Below, in pieces: positions 1-8,880 of a stretch of 64,000 nucleotides of DNA. Made by a program: the position numbers and the translations under genes. The notes under the pieces are model-generated. The model had not been told where the DNA came from, searched no databases, and saw only the letters and a list, made by a program, of their open reading frames with translations. This stretch comes from Paraburkholderia sp. BCC1885 (GTDB lineage: Bacteria; Pseudomonadota; Gammaproteobacteria; Burkholderiales; Burkholderiaceae). The DNA is taken from contig NZ_CAAJGM010000208.1 in the NCBI RefSeq assembly GCF_900996235.1, positions 124,001 to 188,000 on the forward strand, given 5' to 3'. The first letter of the stretch is position 1; the number at the start of each line of letters is the position of its first letter.

Positions 1-688
1 GCGAAGTGGTGTCGAGCGTGGCGAAGAGCTGGTCCGCCGCATACGCCTGGGCTTTCGTCAGGGCATTGAAAAGCGTCGACTTGCCGGCATTGGTATAGCC
101 GACCAGCGACACCGACATGGTGCGGTTGCGTTCGCGCGCGCGCCGCTGCGTGCCGTGCTGGCGGCGCAGTTTTTCGAGCCGTGCCTTGAGCGCCTTGATG
201 CGCTCGCCAATCAGCCGGCGGTCGGTTTCAAGCTGGGTTTCACCCGGACCGCGCAAACCGATACCGCCTTTTTGCCGTTCCAGGTGGGTCCATGCGCGGA
301 TCAGCCGCGTGGACAGGTACTGCAATTGTGCGAGTTCGACCTGCAGCTTGCCTTCATGGCTGCGGGCGCGCTGCGCGAAGATATCGAGGATCAGACTCGT
401 GCGGTCGATCACACGCCTGTTAAGCGCTTGCTCCAGATTACGCTGCTGGGCAGGCGCGAGCGCGTGATTGAAGATGACGAGTTCGATGTCGTTGGCCTCG
501 CACGCAAGACGCAGTTCTTCGACCTTGCCGCTGCCGACGAACATCTTGGCATCGGGGCTGGACCGGCGTCCGGTGAGGGTAACGATGGGATTCGCGCCCG
601 CGCTTTGCGCGAGCAGGCTGAGTTCTTCGAGACTGGCTTCGAAATCGATCTTACCGAAGTCGATGCCGACAAGCGCTGCGTTGGTCAA
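1..688 (-). CDS. hflX: GTPase HflX, N-terminal part (cut by window edge)
   Basis: Ribosome-associated GTPase that in other bacteria splits or rescues stalled and heat-damaged 70S ribosomes. The visible 229 codons hold the HflX N-terminal domain (starting TNAALVGIDFGK), the glycine-rich GGIGLRGPGETQLE segment that is diagnostic for HflX, a basic coiled coil, and the G1 motif GYTNAGKST near the window edge; the rest of the G domain lies outside. No ATG fits. Start candidates are TTG at 688 (chosen, matches the usual HflX N-terminus) and TTG at 703; neither has a good Shine-Dalgarno sequence. It follows hfq on the same strand, the classic hfq-hflX pair, so co-transcription is likely. Confidence 0.93.
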   Translation of the reverse strand, partial: MTNAALVGIDFGKIDFEASLEELSLLAQSAGANPIVTLTGRRSSPDAKMFVGSGKVEELRLACEANDIELVIFNHALAPAQQRNLEQALNRRVIDRTSLILDIFAQRARSHEGKLQVELAQLQYLSTRLIRAWTHLERQKGGIGLRGPGETQLETDRRLIGERIKALKARLEKLRRQHGTQRRARERNRTMSVSLVGYTNAGKSTLFNALTKAQAYAADQLFATLDTTS

Positions 689-761
689 ATTGGAGGGTAT
701 CAAAATGAAGCGGCCGGGAGAGATCGCCAACGGGCGACGCTACGCCGGCCGCGACGAGAGG

Positions 762-998
762 TTAGGACTGTTCGGAATCCGGGTGGAAATTCACCGGACG
801 GGCAGGCACGACAGTCGAGATTGCGTGCTTGTAGACCATCTGGGTGACCGTATTCCGGAGCAACACGACGTACTGGTCGAACGATTCGATGTTCCCTTGA
901 AGCTTGATGCCGTTGACCAGGTAGATCGACACCGGCACATGCTCTTTACGCAGTGCGTTCAAAAACGGGTCTTGTAACAATTGCCCTTTGTTGCTCAT
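762..998 (-). CDS. hfq: RNA chaperone Hfq
   Basis: Hexameric Sm-like RNA chaperone that pairs small RNAs with mRNAs in the cytoplasm. The 78-residue protein begins MSNKGQLLQDPFLN and carries the Sm1 region (PVSIYLVNGIKLQG), the FDQY segment and the Sm2 motif YKHAISTVVP, followed by a short tail as is usual in beta-proteobacteria. The ATG at 998 is preceded by ACGGAG; a longer upstream in-frame extension would add a Phe-rich stretch and is rejected. It lies between der and hflX, with a structured 142-base leader. Confidence 0.98.
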   Translation of the reverse strand: MSNKGQLLQDPFLNALRKEHVPVSIYLVNGIKLQGNIESFDQYVVLLRNTVTQMVYKHAISTVVPARPVNFHPDSEQS

Positions 999-1032
999 AG
1001 CAAACTCCGTATTTTTTTGCAGGTTGACTAAA

Positions 1033-1064
1033 TTGACGACGAAGAAAAAGAAATCCGTCGTCAA
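1033..1064 (-). promoter_or_regulatory. Inverted repeat with U-rich loop in the hfq leader
   Basis: Two perfect 9-base arms (TTGACGACG at 1033-1041 and CGTCGTCAA at 1056-1064) flank a 14-base loop that in the hfq-sense RNA reads GAUUUCUUUUUCUU. The hairpin sits 35 bases before the hfq start codon. No U-run follows the stem, so it is not a typical terminator. A pyrimidine-rich loop is the sort of site the Hfq proximal face binds, so a role in hfq autoregulation is possible but is inference. Confidence 0.45.
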
Positions 1065-1140
1065 CCGCTACACTATAGCCGATTTTCGTTTTTGCGCGCG
1101 TGGCCTGGCCATCCGGCCAAACCCAGCACACACGCGGGTT

Positions 1141-2478
1141 TCAGCCTTTGTCCGCGTAAGGGTTCGTGGATGATCTGAACTCTATGCGCAATGGAGTCCC
1201 GGTCAGGCCGAAAGTTTCCCTAAAGCGGTTTTCAAGGTAGCGTTTATACGTTTCCGTGATCGCGTCGAGCGCGTTGCCGTGAATCACGATGATCGGCGGA
1301 TTCTGCCCCCCCTGGTGGGCGTAACGCAGTTTCGGACGCACCGGACCCCGGCGGCGCGGCTGCTGGAATTCCACCGCGTCGATCAGGGCGCGCGTCAGTT
1401 TCGGCGTGGGCAGCTTCGACATTGCGGCGGCATAAGCGTCGTCCACCGAGCGCATCAATGCGCCAATTCCGGTTTTTTCCGCCGCCGAAATGAAGTGGAA
1501 TTTGGCGAAGTCGAGAAATTTTAGTTTGCGCTCGAGATCCGCCTTGGTGCGCTCGCGCACATGCGGGTCGAGACCATCCCATTTGTTTACGCCAACCACT
1601 AGCGCGCGGCCCTGCTCCACCACGAAACCGGCAATATGCGCGTCCTGATCGGAGATGTCCTGACGGGCGTCGAGCAGCAGGATCACCACGTTGGCATCGG
1701 AAATGGACTGCAGCGTCTTCACCACCGAGAACTTCTCGATGGCTTCGAAAACCTTGCCGCGCCGGCGCAGGCCGGCCGTGTCGATCAGCGTGTAGGGCTT
1801 GCCCTGACGCTCGAAGTCGACGTAGATCGAATCGCGTGTCGTACCGGGCATGTCGAACGCGATCACGCGTTCCTCGCCCACCAGTGCATTGATCAGCGTC
1901 GACTTGCCGACATTCGGACGGCCAACGATGGCGATCTTGATGCCACGCGCAGCCTTTTCCTCATCGCTCTCTTCCGGCTGGCCCGCGTAGGCCACTTCCA
2001 GCGCCTCGTTGATCATCTCCGTCACACCGTCGCCGTGCGCCGCCGAAATGGCGCGCGGGTCGCCGAGACCGAGTTCGTAGAAATCCGCGGCCACGGCGCT
2101 GTACTTCATCCCCTCGGCCTTGTTGACGACGAGGAAGATCGGCCGGCCAACCTTGCGCAGGTAGTCGGCAATCGACTTGTCCTGGGGCGCGAGACCGTTG
2201 CGGCCATCGACGATGAACACGACGATGTCCGATTCCTCGACCGCCTGACGCGTCTGACGCGCCATCTCATGGAGAATGCCGTCCTTCGCGACCGGCTCGA
2301 AACCGCCCGTGTCGACGACGAGGTACGGCCGCTCGCCCGTGCGCCCCTCGCCGTAGTGACGATCGCGCGTGAGGCCAGGCAGGTCGGCAACCAGCGCATC
2401 GCGCGAGCGCGTGAGACGGTTGAATAGCGTGGATTTCCCCACATTGGGGCGCCCCACAAGGGCAATAACGGGTTTCAT
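1141..2478 (-). CDS. der: Ribosome biogenesis GTPase Der (EngA)
   Basis: Essential double-GTPase needed for 50S subunit maturation. The 445-residue protein has two tandem G domains, each opening with GRPNVGKST (residues about 9 and 190), both G3 motifs (DTGGFE and DTAGLRRRG) and both NKxD-type motifs (NKAEG, NKWDG), then the KH-like C-terminal domain. The ATG at 2478 starts directly before PVIALVGRPNVGKS; upstream in-frame codons encode unrelated residues. It follows bamB with a 365-base gap and precedes hfq. Confidence 0.97.
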   Translation of the reverse strand: MKPVIALVGRPNVGKSTLFNRLTRSRDALVADLPGLTRDRHYGEGRTGERPYLVVDTGGFEPVAKDGILHEMARQTRQAVEESDIVVFIVDGRNGLAPQDKSIADYLRKVGRPIFLVVNKAEGMKYSAVAADFYELGLGDPRAISAAHGDGVTEMINEALEVAYAGQPEESDEEKAARGIKIAIVGRPNVGKSTLINALVGEERVIAFDMPGTTRDSIYVDFERQGKPYTLIDTAGLRRRGKVFEAIEKFSVVKTLQSISDANVVILLLDARQDISDQDAHIAGFVVEQGRALVVGVNKWDGLDPHVRERTKADLERKLKFLDFAKFHFISAAEKTGIGALMRSVDDAYAAAMSKLPTPKLTRALIDAVEFQQPRRRGPVRPKLRYAHQGGQNPPIIVIHGNALDAITETYKRYLENRFRETFGLTGTPLRIEFRSSTNPYADKG

Positions 2479-2843
2479 CAGATGTTGTTCACGGTGAAAC
2501 GCGAGGCCGAAATCGACCACCCCGCGCGCGACGCCATGCGGCCGCGTCGCGGCTGCGTTTGACGCAAATTATCACGAATTCGGCCGGCCCCGGATACGCC
2601 GCATCTATGCGCATCCAGGCGGACGTTGGACTGGTTGTATGGACGGCGCCGCTGCGCCGCCGGGTTCCGGGCTGCGGACGGCTCCGCTCCCGTACCACCA
2701 TTCAATGGCCCGGCGCCTGGATGGATCAGGCGGTTCGGGCGCCGCCGCACCACCCTGCAAGGCGTTGCGGCCAAAACGCACGCGGCCGGCTAAGCCGGCC
2801 TGCGCGCCTCGCGGCCAGCCTGCGCCGCGCTTATATGCCGCAA
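2479..2843. other. 365-base gap between bamB and der
   Basis: No convincing gene on either strand. The most obvious element is an inverted repeat with 7-base arms GGCCGGC and GCCGGCC (2784-2790 and 2794-2800), just downstream of the bamB stop on the minus strand. It lacks an adjacent U-run, so it may be an RNA-stabilising or weak attenuating hairpin rather than a terminator. The gap is unusually long for a bamB-der pair and may hold a der promoter, but I see no clear -35/-10 pair. Confidence 0.4.
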
Positions 2844-3986
2844 TTAGCGCGGACGGAAGCCGTACAGATCGCCGTCGTGCGTCTGCACGACGAGCGTTTC
2901 GCCGGCCAGCACCGGCGCGGCGGTGATCGCACTGCCGTCGGTCGGCATGCGCGCGACGAATGTGCCGTTGTCACGCGACAGGAAATGCACGTAGCCCTGG
3001 AAATCGCCCAATACGGCAGCGTGGCCCAGCAGATACGGCACGCTCACTTGACGGTTCTTCAGCTTGTCGTTGGTCCAGAGCTGGTTGCCGTTGGTCGCGT
3101 CATACGCGCTCACTACCGACCAGTCGTCGCCGCCCACCACCGTGTTCTCGTCCTGCGCGACGCCCGTCGTGCTCGAGAACGGCTTTTGCCATACCGGGCG
3201 GCCCGAGTTGGCGTCGAAGCAGGCCATCTGCCCCTGGAACGTCACCGCGCAGGTCTCGGCGCCGACCAGCGTGGGCGGTCCGGTCACGTCATTGATACGC
3301 TCGACCTCGGTGACGCCCTTCGGATACGACACCGGCGTTTCCCAGAAGCTGTCGCCCGTTTGCAGGTTGATGGCCGCGAAGGTGCCGCCCGGGAAACCGG
3401 CCAGCACGGCCTGAGCACCCGCGAACGTCATGCCCGAGGACACGCGCAGATTGAGCGGCACCGCGCGGTTGCGGTACACCCATCGCTGCTCGCCGGTTTG
3501 CGCGTTGAAGGCCGTGATCTGGCCGTCGACGGTACGCACGATCACGTAGTCGTTGCCCACCAGCGGCGGCGAGATGATTTCGCCAGGCGCCGTGTTCTTC
3601 CACAACAGCTTGCCGTCCTCGCCGAGCACGAAGACTTCGCCCTTGAGGCCGCCGACCGCGGTCAGCGTGCCGTCGCTACCCACACCGGCGGACAGGTCGC
3701 TGCCGACCTTGATGCGCCAGACGTCCTTGCCGGTTTGCGCGTCGATCTTCGCGACCGAGCCATTCGCACCCGCGGCGAAAACGAAGTTGCCGACCGCCAC
3801 CGGCGAGAACAGGTAACGCCCTGCCTTGCCGACGCTGGACTTCCAGGCCTGCTGTACGTTCAGCACGGATTTGAACTCGGTGAGCGGCGTCGGCTCGCGG
3901 CGCTCGTCTTTCGTGGCGCAAGCCGCCATCATGAGGACGGTCATCGCACAGGCAACGGGCACAGCGTAGCGTTTCAGCAGATTCAT
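2844..3986 (-). CDS. bamB: Outer-membrane assembly lipoprotein BamB
   Basis: Beta-propeller lipoprotein of the BAM complex, which inserts beta-barrel proteins into the outer membrane. The 380-residue product has a lipoprotein signal peptide with lipobox MAAC (acylated Cys near residue 23) and repeated PQQ-type blades such as GKDVWRI, GKLLWKN, GEQRWVY and GNQLWTN. I chose the ATG at 3986 (MNLLKRY); an ATG at 4001 would add five residues. Neither start has a strong Shine-Dalgarno. It lies 60 bases after yfgM, whose E. coli homologue neighbours bamB and der. Confidence 0.95.
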   Translation of the reverse strand: MNLLKRYAVPVACAMTVLMMAACATKDERREPTPLTEFKSVLNVQQAWKSSVGKAGRYLFSPVAVGNFVFAAGANGSVAKIDAQTGKDVWRIKVGSDLSAGVGSDGTLTAVGGLKGEVFVLGEDGKLLWKNTAPGEIISPPLVGNDYVIVRTVDGQITAFNAQTGEQRWVYRNRAVPLNLRVSSGMTFAGAQAVLAGFPGGTFAAINLQTGDSFWETPVSYPKGVTEVERINDVTGPPTLVGAETCAVTFQGQMACFDANSGRPVWQKPFSSTTGVAQDENTVVGGDDWSVVSAYDATNGNQLWTNDKLKNRQVSVPYLLGHAAVLGDFQGYVHFLSRDNGTFVARMPTDGSAITAAPVLAGETLVVQTHDGDLYGFRPR

Positions 3987-4046
3987 CGATTGACGTTGCA
4001 TTTAGGAAGATTAATCAAATGGGACTGGTTGAGCTTCGTATGACGC

Positions 4047-4676
4047 TCAACCGCCCAGCGCGTCCAGCTTGAACTGGATCAACTGGCGCGAGGATGCATC
4101 GGACTTCGACAGGGAATCGAGAGCGAGCTGATAGGCCGCCCGCGCGTCGGCACGCTTGCCTTGCGCTGCCAGCAGATCGCCGCGGCCGTTCGCCACCGCG
4201 CCCTTGAAAGCGTCGGATTGCGGCTCGCCCAACAGCGCGAGACCCTGGTCGTAAGCCTTGTCGTCGAGCAGCAGCGAGGCGAGGCGCAGCTTCGCGATCT
4301 GCTTGAATTCGTCGTCCTTGGCGTGGTCGATGGTCCATTGCAACTGGGCCTTCGCACCGGCTTCGTCACCGGCTGCGTAGAGCGCCTTTGCGGCGAGCAG
4401 CGCGCTCATCTGCGCATAGGCGGTGCCGCCGAACTTGTCTTCCATGTCGCCGGCCACGCGCGCGACCAGCGCCTTGTCGCTGCCGTTGACAGCCTGTTGC
4501 ACCTGGTCGAACAGCACCGCGGCTTCCGCCGCCTGATGCCGCTGCCAGTAGTTCCAGCCGTTCCAGCCGGCGGACGCGAGCAGCGCCACCAGCACGATCC
4601 ACGTGGTGGAGTTGCCCCACTGGGCCCACCAGGCTTTCAGACCTTCAATTGATTCTTGTTCGTCGTGGTAACTCAT
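4047..4676 (-). CDS. yfgM: YfgM/AncA-like inner-membrane TPR protein
   Basis: Membrane-anchored periplasmic tetratricopeptide protein; in E. coli YfgM binds SecYEG and PpiD and helps hand over exported proteins. The 209-residue product has a cytoplasmic N-terminus (MSYHDEQESIEGLKAWW), one transmembrane helix around residues 23-42 (TTWIVLVALLASAGWNGW), and Ala-rich TPR helices to the end. The ATG at 4676 has GAAGGAA upstream; longer in-frame extensions are basic and do not look conserved. It sits between hisS and bamB, six codons or fewer from hisS, consistent with one transcript. Confidence 0.88.
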   Translation of the reverse strand: MSYHDEQESIEGLKAWWAQWGNSTTWIVLVALLASAGWNGWNYWQRHQAAEAAVLFDQVQQAVNGSDKALVARVAGDMEDKFGGTAYAQMSALLAAKALYAAGDEAGAKAQLQWTIDHAKDDEFKQIAKLRLASLLLDDKAYDQGLALLGEPQSDAFKGAVANGRGDLLAAQGKRADARAAYQLALDSLSKSDASSRQLIQFKLDALGG

Positions 4677-4741
4677 CGCCAGGCGATTCCTTCTCTTTAT
4701 TACCTTGTATGTGTCGGACCGCATGGCCGACGACATTGCAT

Positions 4742-6082
4742 TTAGTCGTCGCCGTCTTCGGCGGATGCAACCATCGCATTGATTAGAAATTCGGTCAAGT
4801 CTTCGGCCGGCACGTTCTGTTGCTCGCTCTTACCGCCGTCCTGGCTCACATTGCGCAGCGGCTTCACGCCCACCGTGGCGTTGGCGATCTCGTCCTCGCC
4901 GAGGATCACCGCGAACGCCGCACCGCTTGCGTCGGCCCGCTTCATCTGCGACTTGAAGCTGGCCGGCTGGCCGTCAGCGCTGCAATGCAGGATCACGTCG
5001 AGACCGGTATCGCGCAGGCGCTCGGCAATGATGAAGGCCTGTTCGCGCGCGGCCTCGCCCTGATGAACCAGGTAGACGTCGCAGCCTTCGTCTTCCGGCA
5101 CGAGATTCTCTTCCTTCAGCAATTCGAGAATGCGCTCGATGCCCATGGCCCAGCCGCATGCCGCCGTCGGCTTGCCGCCCAGTTGCTCGATCAGCGGGTC
5201 ATAGCGGCCGCCGGCGGCCACCGTGCCTTGCGCGCCGAGCTTGTCAGTCACCCATTCGAACACGGTCTGATTGTAATAATCGAGACCGCGCACGAGACGC
5301 GGATTGATCTTGAACGGCAGGTTGTTTGCCTTCAGCAAACGCTGCAGCCCTTCGAAGTGCGCGCGCGATGCCTCGCCGAGGAAGTCGATCAGCTTCGGTG
5401 CATTCTGCGCGACTTCCTGCATGGCCGGGTTCTTCGTATCCAGCACGCGCAACGGGTTCGTATACAGGCGACGCTTCGCTTCTTCGTCGAGCACGTCCAT
5501 GTGCTTTTCGAGATACGCGATCAGTTCGACGCGGTGCGCCGCGCGTTCTTCGGCCAGCCCCAGCGAATTGATTTCGAGACGAATCCCGGTCAAGCCCAGG
5601 TCGTCCCACAGACGCTGGCACATCATGATGATTTCAGCGTCCGTATCCGGGCCGGCAAAACCCAGCGCCTCGACACCCACCTGATGAAACTGGCGATAAC
5701 GGCCGCGCTGCGGACGCTCGTGGCGGAACATCGGCCCGATGTACCACAGACGCTTTGGGCCGTCGTACAGCATGTTGTGTTCGATCGAAGCGCGCACGAC
5801 CGCTGCGGTATTTTCCGGACGCATCGTCAGATTCTCGCCGTTCAGCGCGTCGGTAAAGCTGTACATCTCCTTCTCGACGATGTCCGTCACTTCGCCGATA
5901 CCGCGCGTGAACAGTTGCGTATGCTCGACGATCGGCGTGCGGATATTCTGGTATCCGTAAGAACGGAGCATCGACTTGACGGTTGTCTCGAAAAACTCCC
6001 ACAGACCTGCTTCCTGCGGGAGGATGTCGTTCATGCCCTTCACACCGGACAATTTCTCGAGCTTTTTCTTCTGTTCAGTCAT
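4742..6082 (-). CDS. hisS: Histidyl-tRNA synthetase
   Basis: Class II aminoacyl-tRNA synthetase that charges tRNA-His. The 446-residue protein has motif 1 near the N-terminus (KGMNDILPQE, IRTPIVEHTQLF), motif 2 (PMFRHERPQRGRYRQFHQ), the histidine A signature LVRGLDYYNQTVFEW and motif 3 (GWAMGIERILELL), followed by an anticodon-binding domain (DVYLVHQG onward). Length matches the family. It lies 20 bases downstream of ispG and just upstream of yfgM, so the three are probably co-transcribed. Confidence 0.97.
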   Translation of the reverse strand: MTEQKKKLEKLSGVKGMNDILPQEAGLWEFFETTVKSMLRSYGYQNIRTPIVEHTQLFTRGIGEVTDIVEKEMYSFTDALNGENLTMRPENTAAVVRASIEHNMLYDGPKRLWYIGPMFRHERPQRGRYRQFHQVGVEALGFAGPDTDAEIIMMCQRLWDDLGLTGIRLEINSLGLAEERAAHRVELIAYLEKHMDVLDEEAKRRLYTNPLRVLDTKNPAMQEVAQNAPKLIDFLGEASRAHFEGLQRLLKANNLPFKINPRLVRGLDYYNQTVFEWVTDKLGAQGTVAAGGRYDPLIEQLGGKPTAACGWAMGIERILELLKEENLVPEDEGCDVYLVHQGEAAREQAFIIAERLRDTGLDVILHCSADGQPASFKSQMKRADASGAAFAVILGEDEIANATVGVKPLRNVSQDGGKSEQQNVPAEDLTEFLINAMVASAEDGDD

Positions 6083-6102
6083 CTGTGTTCGCTTGATACT
6101 TC

Positions 6103-7419
6103 TCAGTTGAGCGCAGTCACGCGGCCGTAGGTCCGCTCGACGTAATCGCTCACGATTTGCTGGAATTCTTCGGCGATATGCTCGCCGCGCAGCGTCTTGA
6201 CCTTCTCGCCGTCGATGAACACCGGCGCGGCCGGATTCTCGCCCGAGCCCGGCAGACTGATACCGATATTGGCCTGCTTCGATTCACCCGGCCCGTTGAC
6301 GATGCAACCCATCACCGCGACGTGCATCTTTTCGACGCCAGGATACTGGTCGCGCCACACCGGCATCTGCAACCGCAGATACGTCTGGATCTGCGAGGCG
6401 AGTTCCTGGAACAGCGTGCTGGTGGTCCGGCCACAACCGGGGCAGGCAATCACCATCGGCGTGAACGAACGCAGACCCATGGTCTGCAGGATTTCCTGAC
6501 CGACGATCACCTCGCCGGTGCGCGGGCCGCCCGGCTCCGGCGTGAGCGAGATGCGGATGGTATCGCCAATGCCTTGCTGCAAGAGCACCGACAGCGCCGC
6601 CGTCGACGCCACGATGCCCTTCGAACCCATGCCGGCTTCGGTCAGGCCCAGGTGCAGCGCGAATTCGCAACGGCGCGCGAGTTCGCGGTAGACCGCGATC
6701 AGATCCTGCACGCCGCTCACCTTGCACGACAGGATGATCTTGTCGCGCCCCAGGCCCAACTCCACGGCGCGCTCGGCCGAGCCGATGGCCGACTGGATCA
6801 GCGCTTCGTACATCACGCTCTGCGCTTCCCACGGCGTGGCCCGCGCGGCGTTTTCGTCCATCATCTTCGCGAGCAGGTCCTGATCGAGACTGCCCCAGTT
6901 GACGCCGATACGCACCGGCTTGTCATACTGGACCGCGGCTTCGATCATCTGTGCGAACTGCGTGTCACGCTTCGCGCCATGGCCGACATTGCCCGGATTG
7001 ATCCGGTACTTCGACAGCGCTTCCGCGCACGCGGGGTAATCGCGCAGCAGCAGATGGCCGTTGTAGTGGAAGTCGCCCACCAGCGGCACCGACACGCCCA
7101 TGCGGTCGAGCTGGTCGCGCACGGCCGGCACGGCCGCAGCCGCCTCCGGCGTGTTGACGGTGATACGCACCAGTTCCGAACCCGCCTGGGCCAGTTCCTT
7201 GATCTGGATGGCCGTGCCGATTGCATCCGCGGTATCGGTATTGGTCATCGACTGGACCCGCACCGGCGCATCGCCGCCAATGGTCACCAGATTGCCGCCC
7301 CAACGGACATCGACAGCATGCGACTTGCGCCGCGCCGCCTGGCCGCCGAAAACCGGCTCGTTCGAACTAATCTGACTTGCAGACTGAATGCTGGATTGGG
7401 ATTGAGCTTCGGAGTGCAT
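6103..7419 (-). CDS. ispG: 4-hydroxy-3-methylbut-2-enyl diphosphate synthase IspG
   Basis: [4Fe-4S] enzyme of the MEP isoprenoid pathway that makes HMBPP from MEcPP. The 438-residue protein contains VRVQSMTNTDT, INPGNVG, the TIM-barrel core, and the C-terminal cluster cysteines in ACPGCGRT and VMGCIVNGPGE. Length (about 440) fits the longer proteobacterial form. Start ATG at 7419 (MHSEAQ) matches what I recall of Burkholderia IspG; an ATG four codons upstream at 7431 is possible. It depends on Fe-S assembly, supplied by the isc genes about 40 kb away. An intrinsic terminator separates it from rodZ. Confidence 0.97.
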   Translation of the reverse strand: MHSEAQSQSSIQSASQISSNEPVFGGQAARRKSHAVDVRWGGNLVTIGGDAPVRVQSMTNTDTADAIGTAIQIKELAQAGSELVRITVNTPEAAAAVPAVRDQLDRMGVSVPLVGDFHYNGHLLLRDYPACAEALSKYRINPGNVGHGAKRDTQFAQMIEAAVQYDKPVRIGVNWGSLDQDLLAKMMDENAARATPWEAQSVMYEALIQSAIGSAERAVELGLGRDKIILSCKVSGVQDLIAVYRELARRCEFALHLGLTEAGMGSKGIVASTAALSVLLQQGIGDTIRISLTPEPGGPRTGEVIVGQEILQTMGLRSFTPMVIACPGCGRTTSTLFQELASQIQTYLRLQMPVWRDQYPGVEKMHVAVMGCIVNGPGESKQANIGISLPGSGENPAAPVFIDGEKVKTLRGEHIAEEFQQIVSDYVERTYGRVTALN

Positions 7420-7473
7420 CGAAAAACCCATTTACGCCGCATGCGCTGCGCCACGCGCATGCCGCATGAATTG

Positions 7474-7506
7474 AAAAAGCGCCGCGTTCCGGCTGGAACG
7501 CGACGC
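7474..7506 (-). terminator. Intrinsic terminator between rodZ and ispG
   Basis: On the minus strand a stem with 12-base arms including one G-U pair (plus-strand positions 7495-7506 and 7479-7490), loop of four bases at 7491-7494, is followed directly by five Us (7474-7478). It sits 10 bases past the rodZ stop and 55 bases before the ispG start, so it should end or attenuate transcripts that run out of rodZ. Confidence 0.75.
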
Positions 7507-7516
7507 GTACCGTGTA

Positions 7517-8671
7517 TCAAGGCAGCGTCAAGCGCGCCACATTGCCCTTGGCAGAAGCATATTTTGCCGGGTCGACCGGCTGGCCGTCGAGCGACATCGA
7601 TTCAAGCCCGGCCTTGTTGCCGACCGTGACCTTGAAAGGTCCCACGCCGGTGACTTCCTTGCTGTCGCCCGCGTGCACGAGGCCGGAGAAGATCTCCTTG
7701 CCATCGCTCTGACGCACGCTGAACCAGCTATCCTGCGTCACGCGCACCGCGACGATCGACTCGCCCGCCGCCGCCTCGGCTTCGCCCGACGCGCCGTTGG
7801 CCGCGGTCGCCACGACCGGCGCACTGGCAGCCTTGGCCACGGCCGGCGTTGCGGTCTGTGGCGCTGCTGTTTGCGCATTAGCCTGGGACGCCGCCTTCGG
7901 CGCCGCCGTCACAGCCGCTGCCGAGCTGGCCGCGTCGACCGTCGGCAACGGCGCCGGCAGTGCTGCCGCCGATGCCGCGTTATCCGTTGCGGCCTGGCCC
8001 GCGTCCGGCGCCGACGCACCCGGCGCCGCTTCGTCCGCGACAGCTTCCGAACCGCCCGCCTGCCCTTGCGCCACGGCGCCCGACGCACCGCTCGCGTTGC
8101 CTGCCGCACTATTGGCGCTCGCCCGCAGACGGGCCAGCCACGCCGACGATTCGCCGCCATTGGTATGCCACATGCCGAGCGCGATCACCGCGACGATCAC
8201 CGCCGCGATACCCCACAGCCACGAACGATGTTTCTGGCCACCGCTGCCGCCCAGCGACAGCGATACGCGACCGCGCGGCAGATCGCGCCCCGACGAAGCC
8301 GGCATCGACAGATCCGGCGCCGGCACGCCTTTCTCACGCCGCAGCGCCTGGGTGAAGGGCGCCGGATCGGCGCCGAGCATCTTGGCGTAGCTGCGCACCA
8401 CACCGAGCGCGAACGTGGTGTCGGGCAACTGGCTGATGTCGCCCGACTCGAGCGCCCGCAGTTTGGCCGCCGATACCTTCAGACGGGCCGATACGTCGTC
8501 GATCGACCAGTTCTTCGATTCACGGAGTTGCGTCAGTCGCGCCCCGACCGCCGCCAGCGAGTCCAATCCCGTCTGCAATGCAGGCTGCACCACAGGCCGC
8601 GCGGCGGCCGGCGCCGGATGGCCTGCGTGGGTCCCTGTGTCCTCCGGGTGCGGGTGCTGCGGCTCACTCAT
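7517..8671 (-). CDS. rodZ: Cytoskeletal/cell-shape protein RodZ
   Basis: Inner-membrane protein that links MreB filaments to the peptidoglycan elongation machinery. The 384-residue product has an N-terminal helix-turn-helix domain (residues about 40-115, GARLTQLRESKNWSIDDVS), one transmembrane helix (WLWGIAAVIVAVIALGMW, about 160-178), a very long Ala/Pro/Gln-rich periplasmic linker, and a C-terminal DUF4115 beta domain (VAVRVTQDSWFSVRQSDGKE onward). The linker is low-complexity and probably varies between strains. The context rodZ-ispG-hisS is conserved in many proteobacteria. Confidence 0.92.
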   Translation of the reverse strand: MSEPQHPHPEDTGTHAGHPAPAAARPVVQPALQTGLDSLAAVGARLTQLRESKNWSIDDVSARLKVSAAKLRALESGDISQLPDTTFALGVVRSYAKMLGADPAPFTQALRREKGVPAPDLSMPASSGRDLPRGRVSLSLGGSGGQKHRSWLWGIAAVIVAVIALGMWHTNGGESSAWLARLRASANSAAGNASGASGAVAQGQAGGSEAVADEAAPGASAPDAGQAATDNAASAAALPAPLPTVDAASSAAAVTAAPKAASQANAQTAAPQTATPAVAKAASAPVVATAANGASGEAEAAAGESIVAVRVTQDSWFSVRQSDGKEIFSGLVHAGDSKEVTGVGPFKVTVGNKAGLESMSLDGQPVDPAKYASAKGNVARLTLP

Positions 8672-8880
8672 CCCAAATCCTTTCGCGTCGATTCTTTTTC
8701 ACGTGCGCACCACCGAGGCGCCATGCCTCGAGTCGCCTGCGCAAACCGTTTATAACAAAATGTGCGGCCTCATGTGCCGCTTCCGATCGCTTCTGCAAAC
8801 TTTCTTTTCAATTCTGCATCGCACGGCAGGTTTTTTGCGCTTCGCGAAAAACTCGCAAAGCGCACTCCCCGCCACCGTGC

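Noticed and set aside
2559..4043. 494-codon plus-strand frame opposite bamB
   Set aside because: Antisense to bamB with the usual GC-rich codon shadow pattern.
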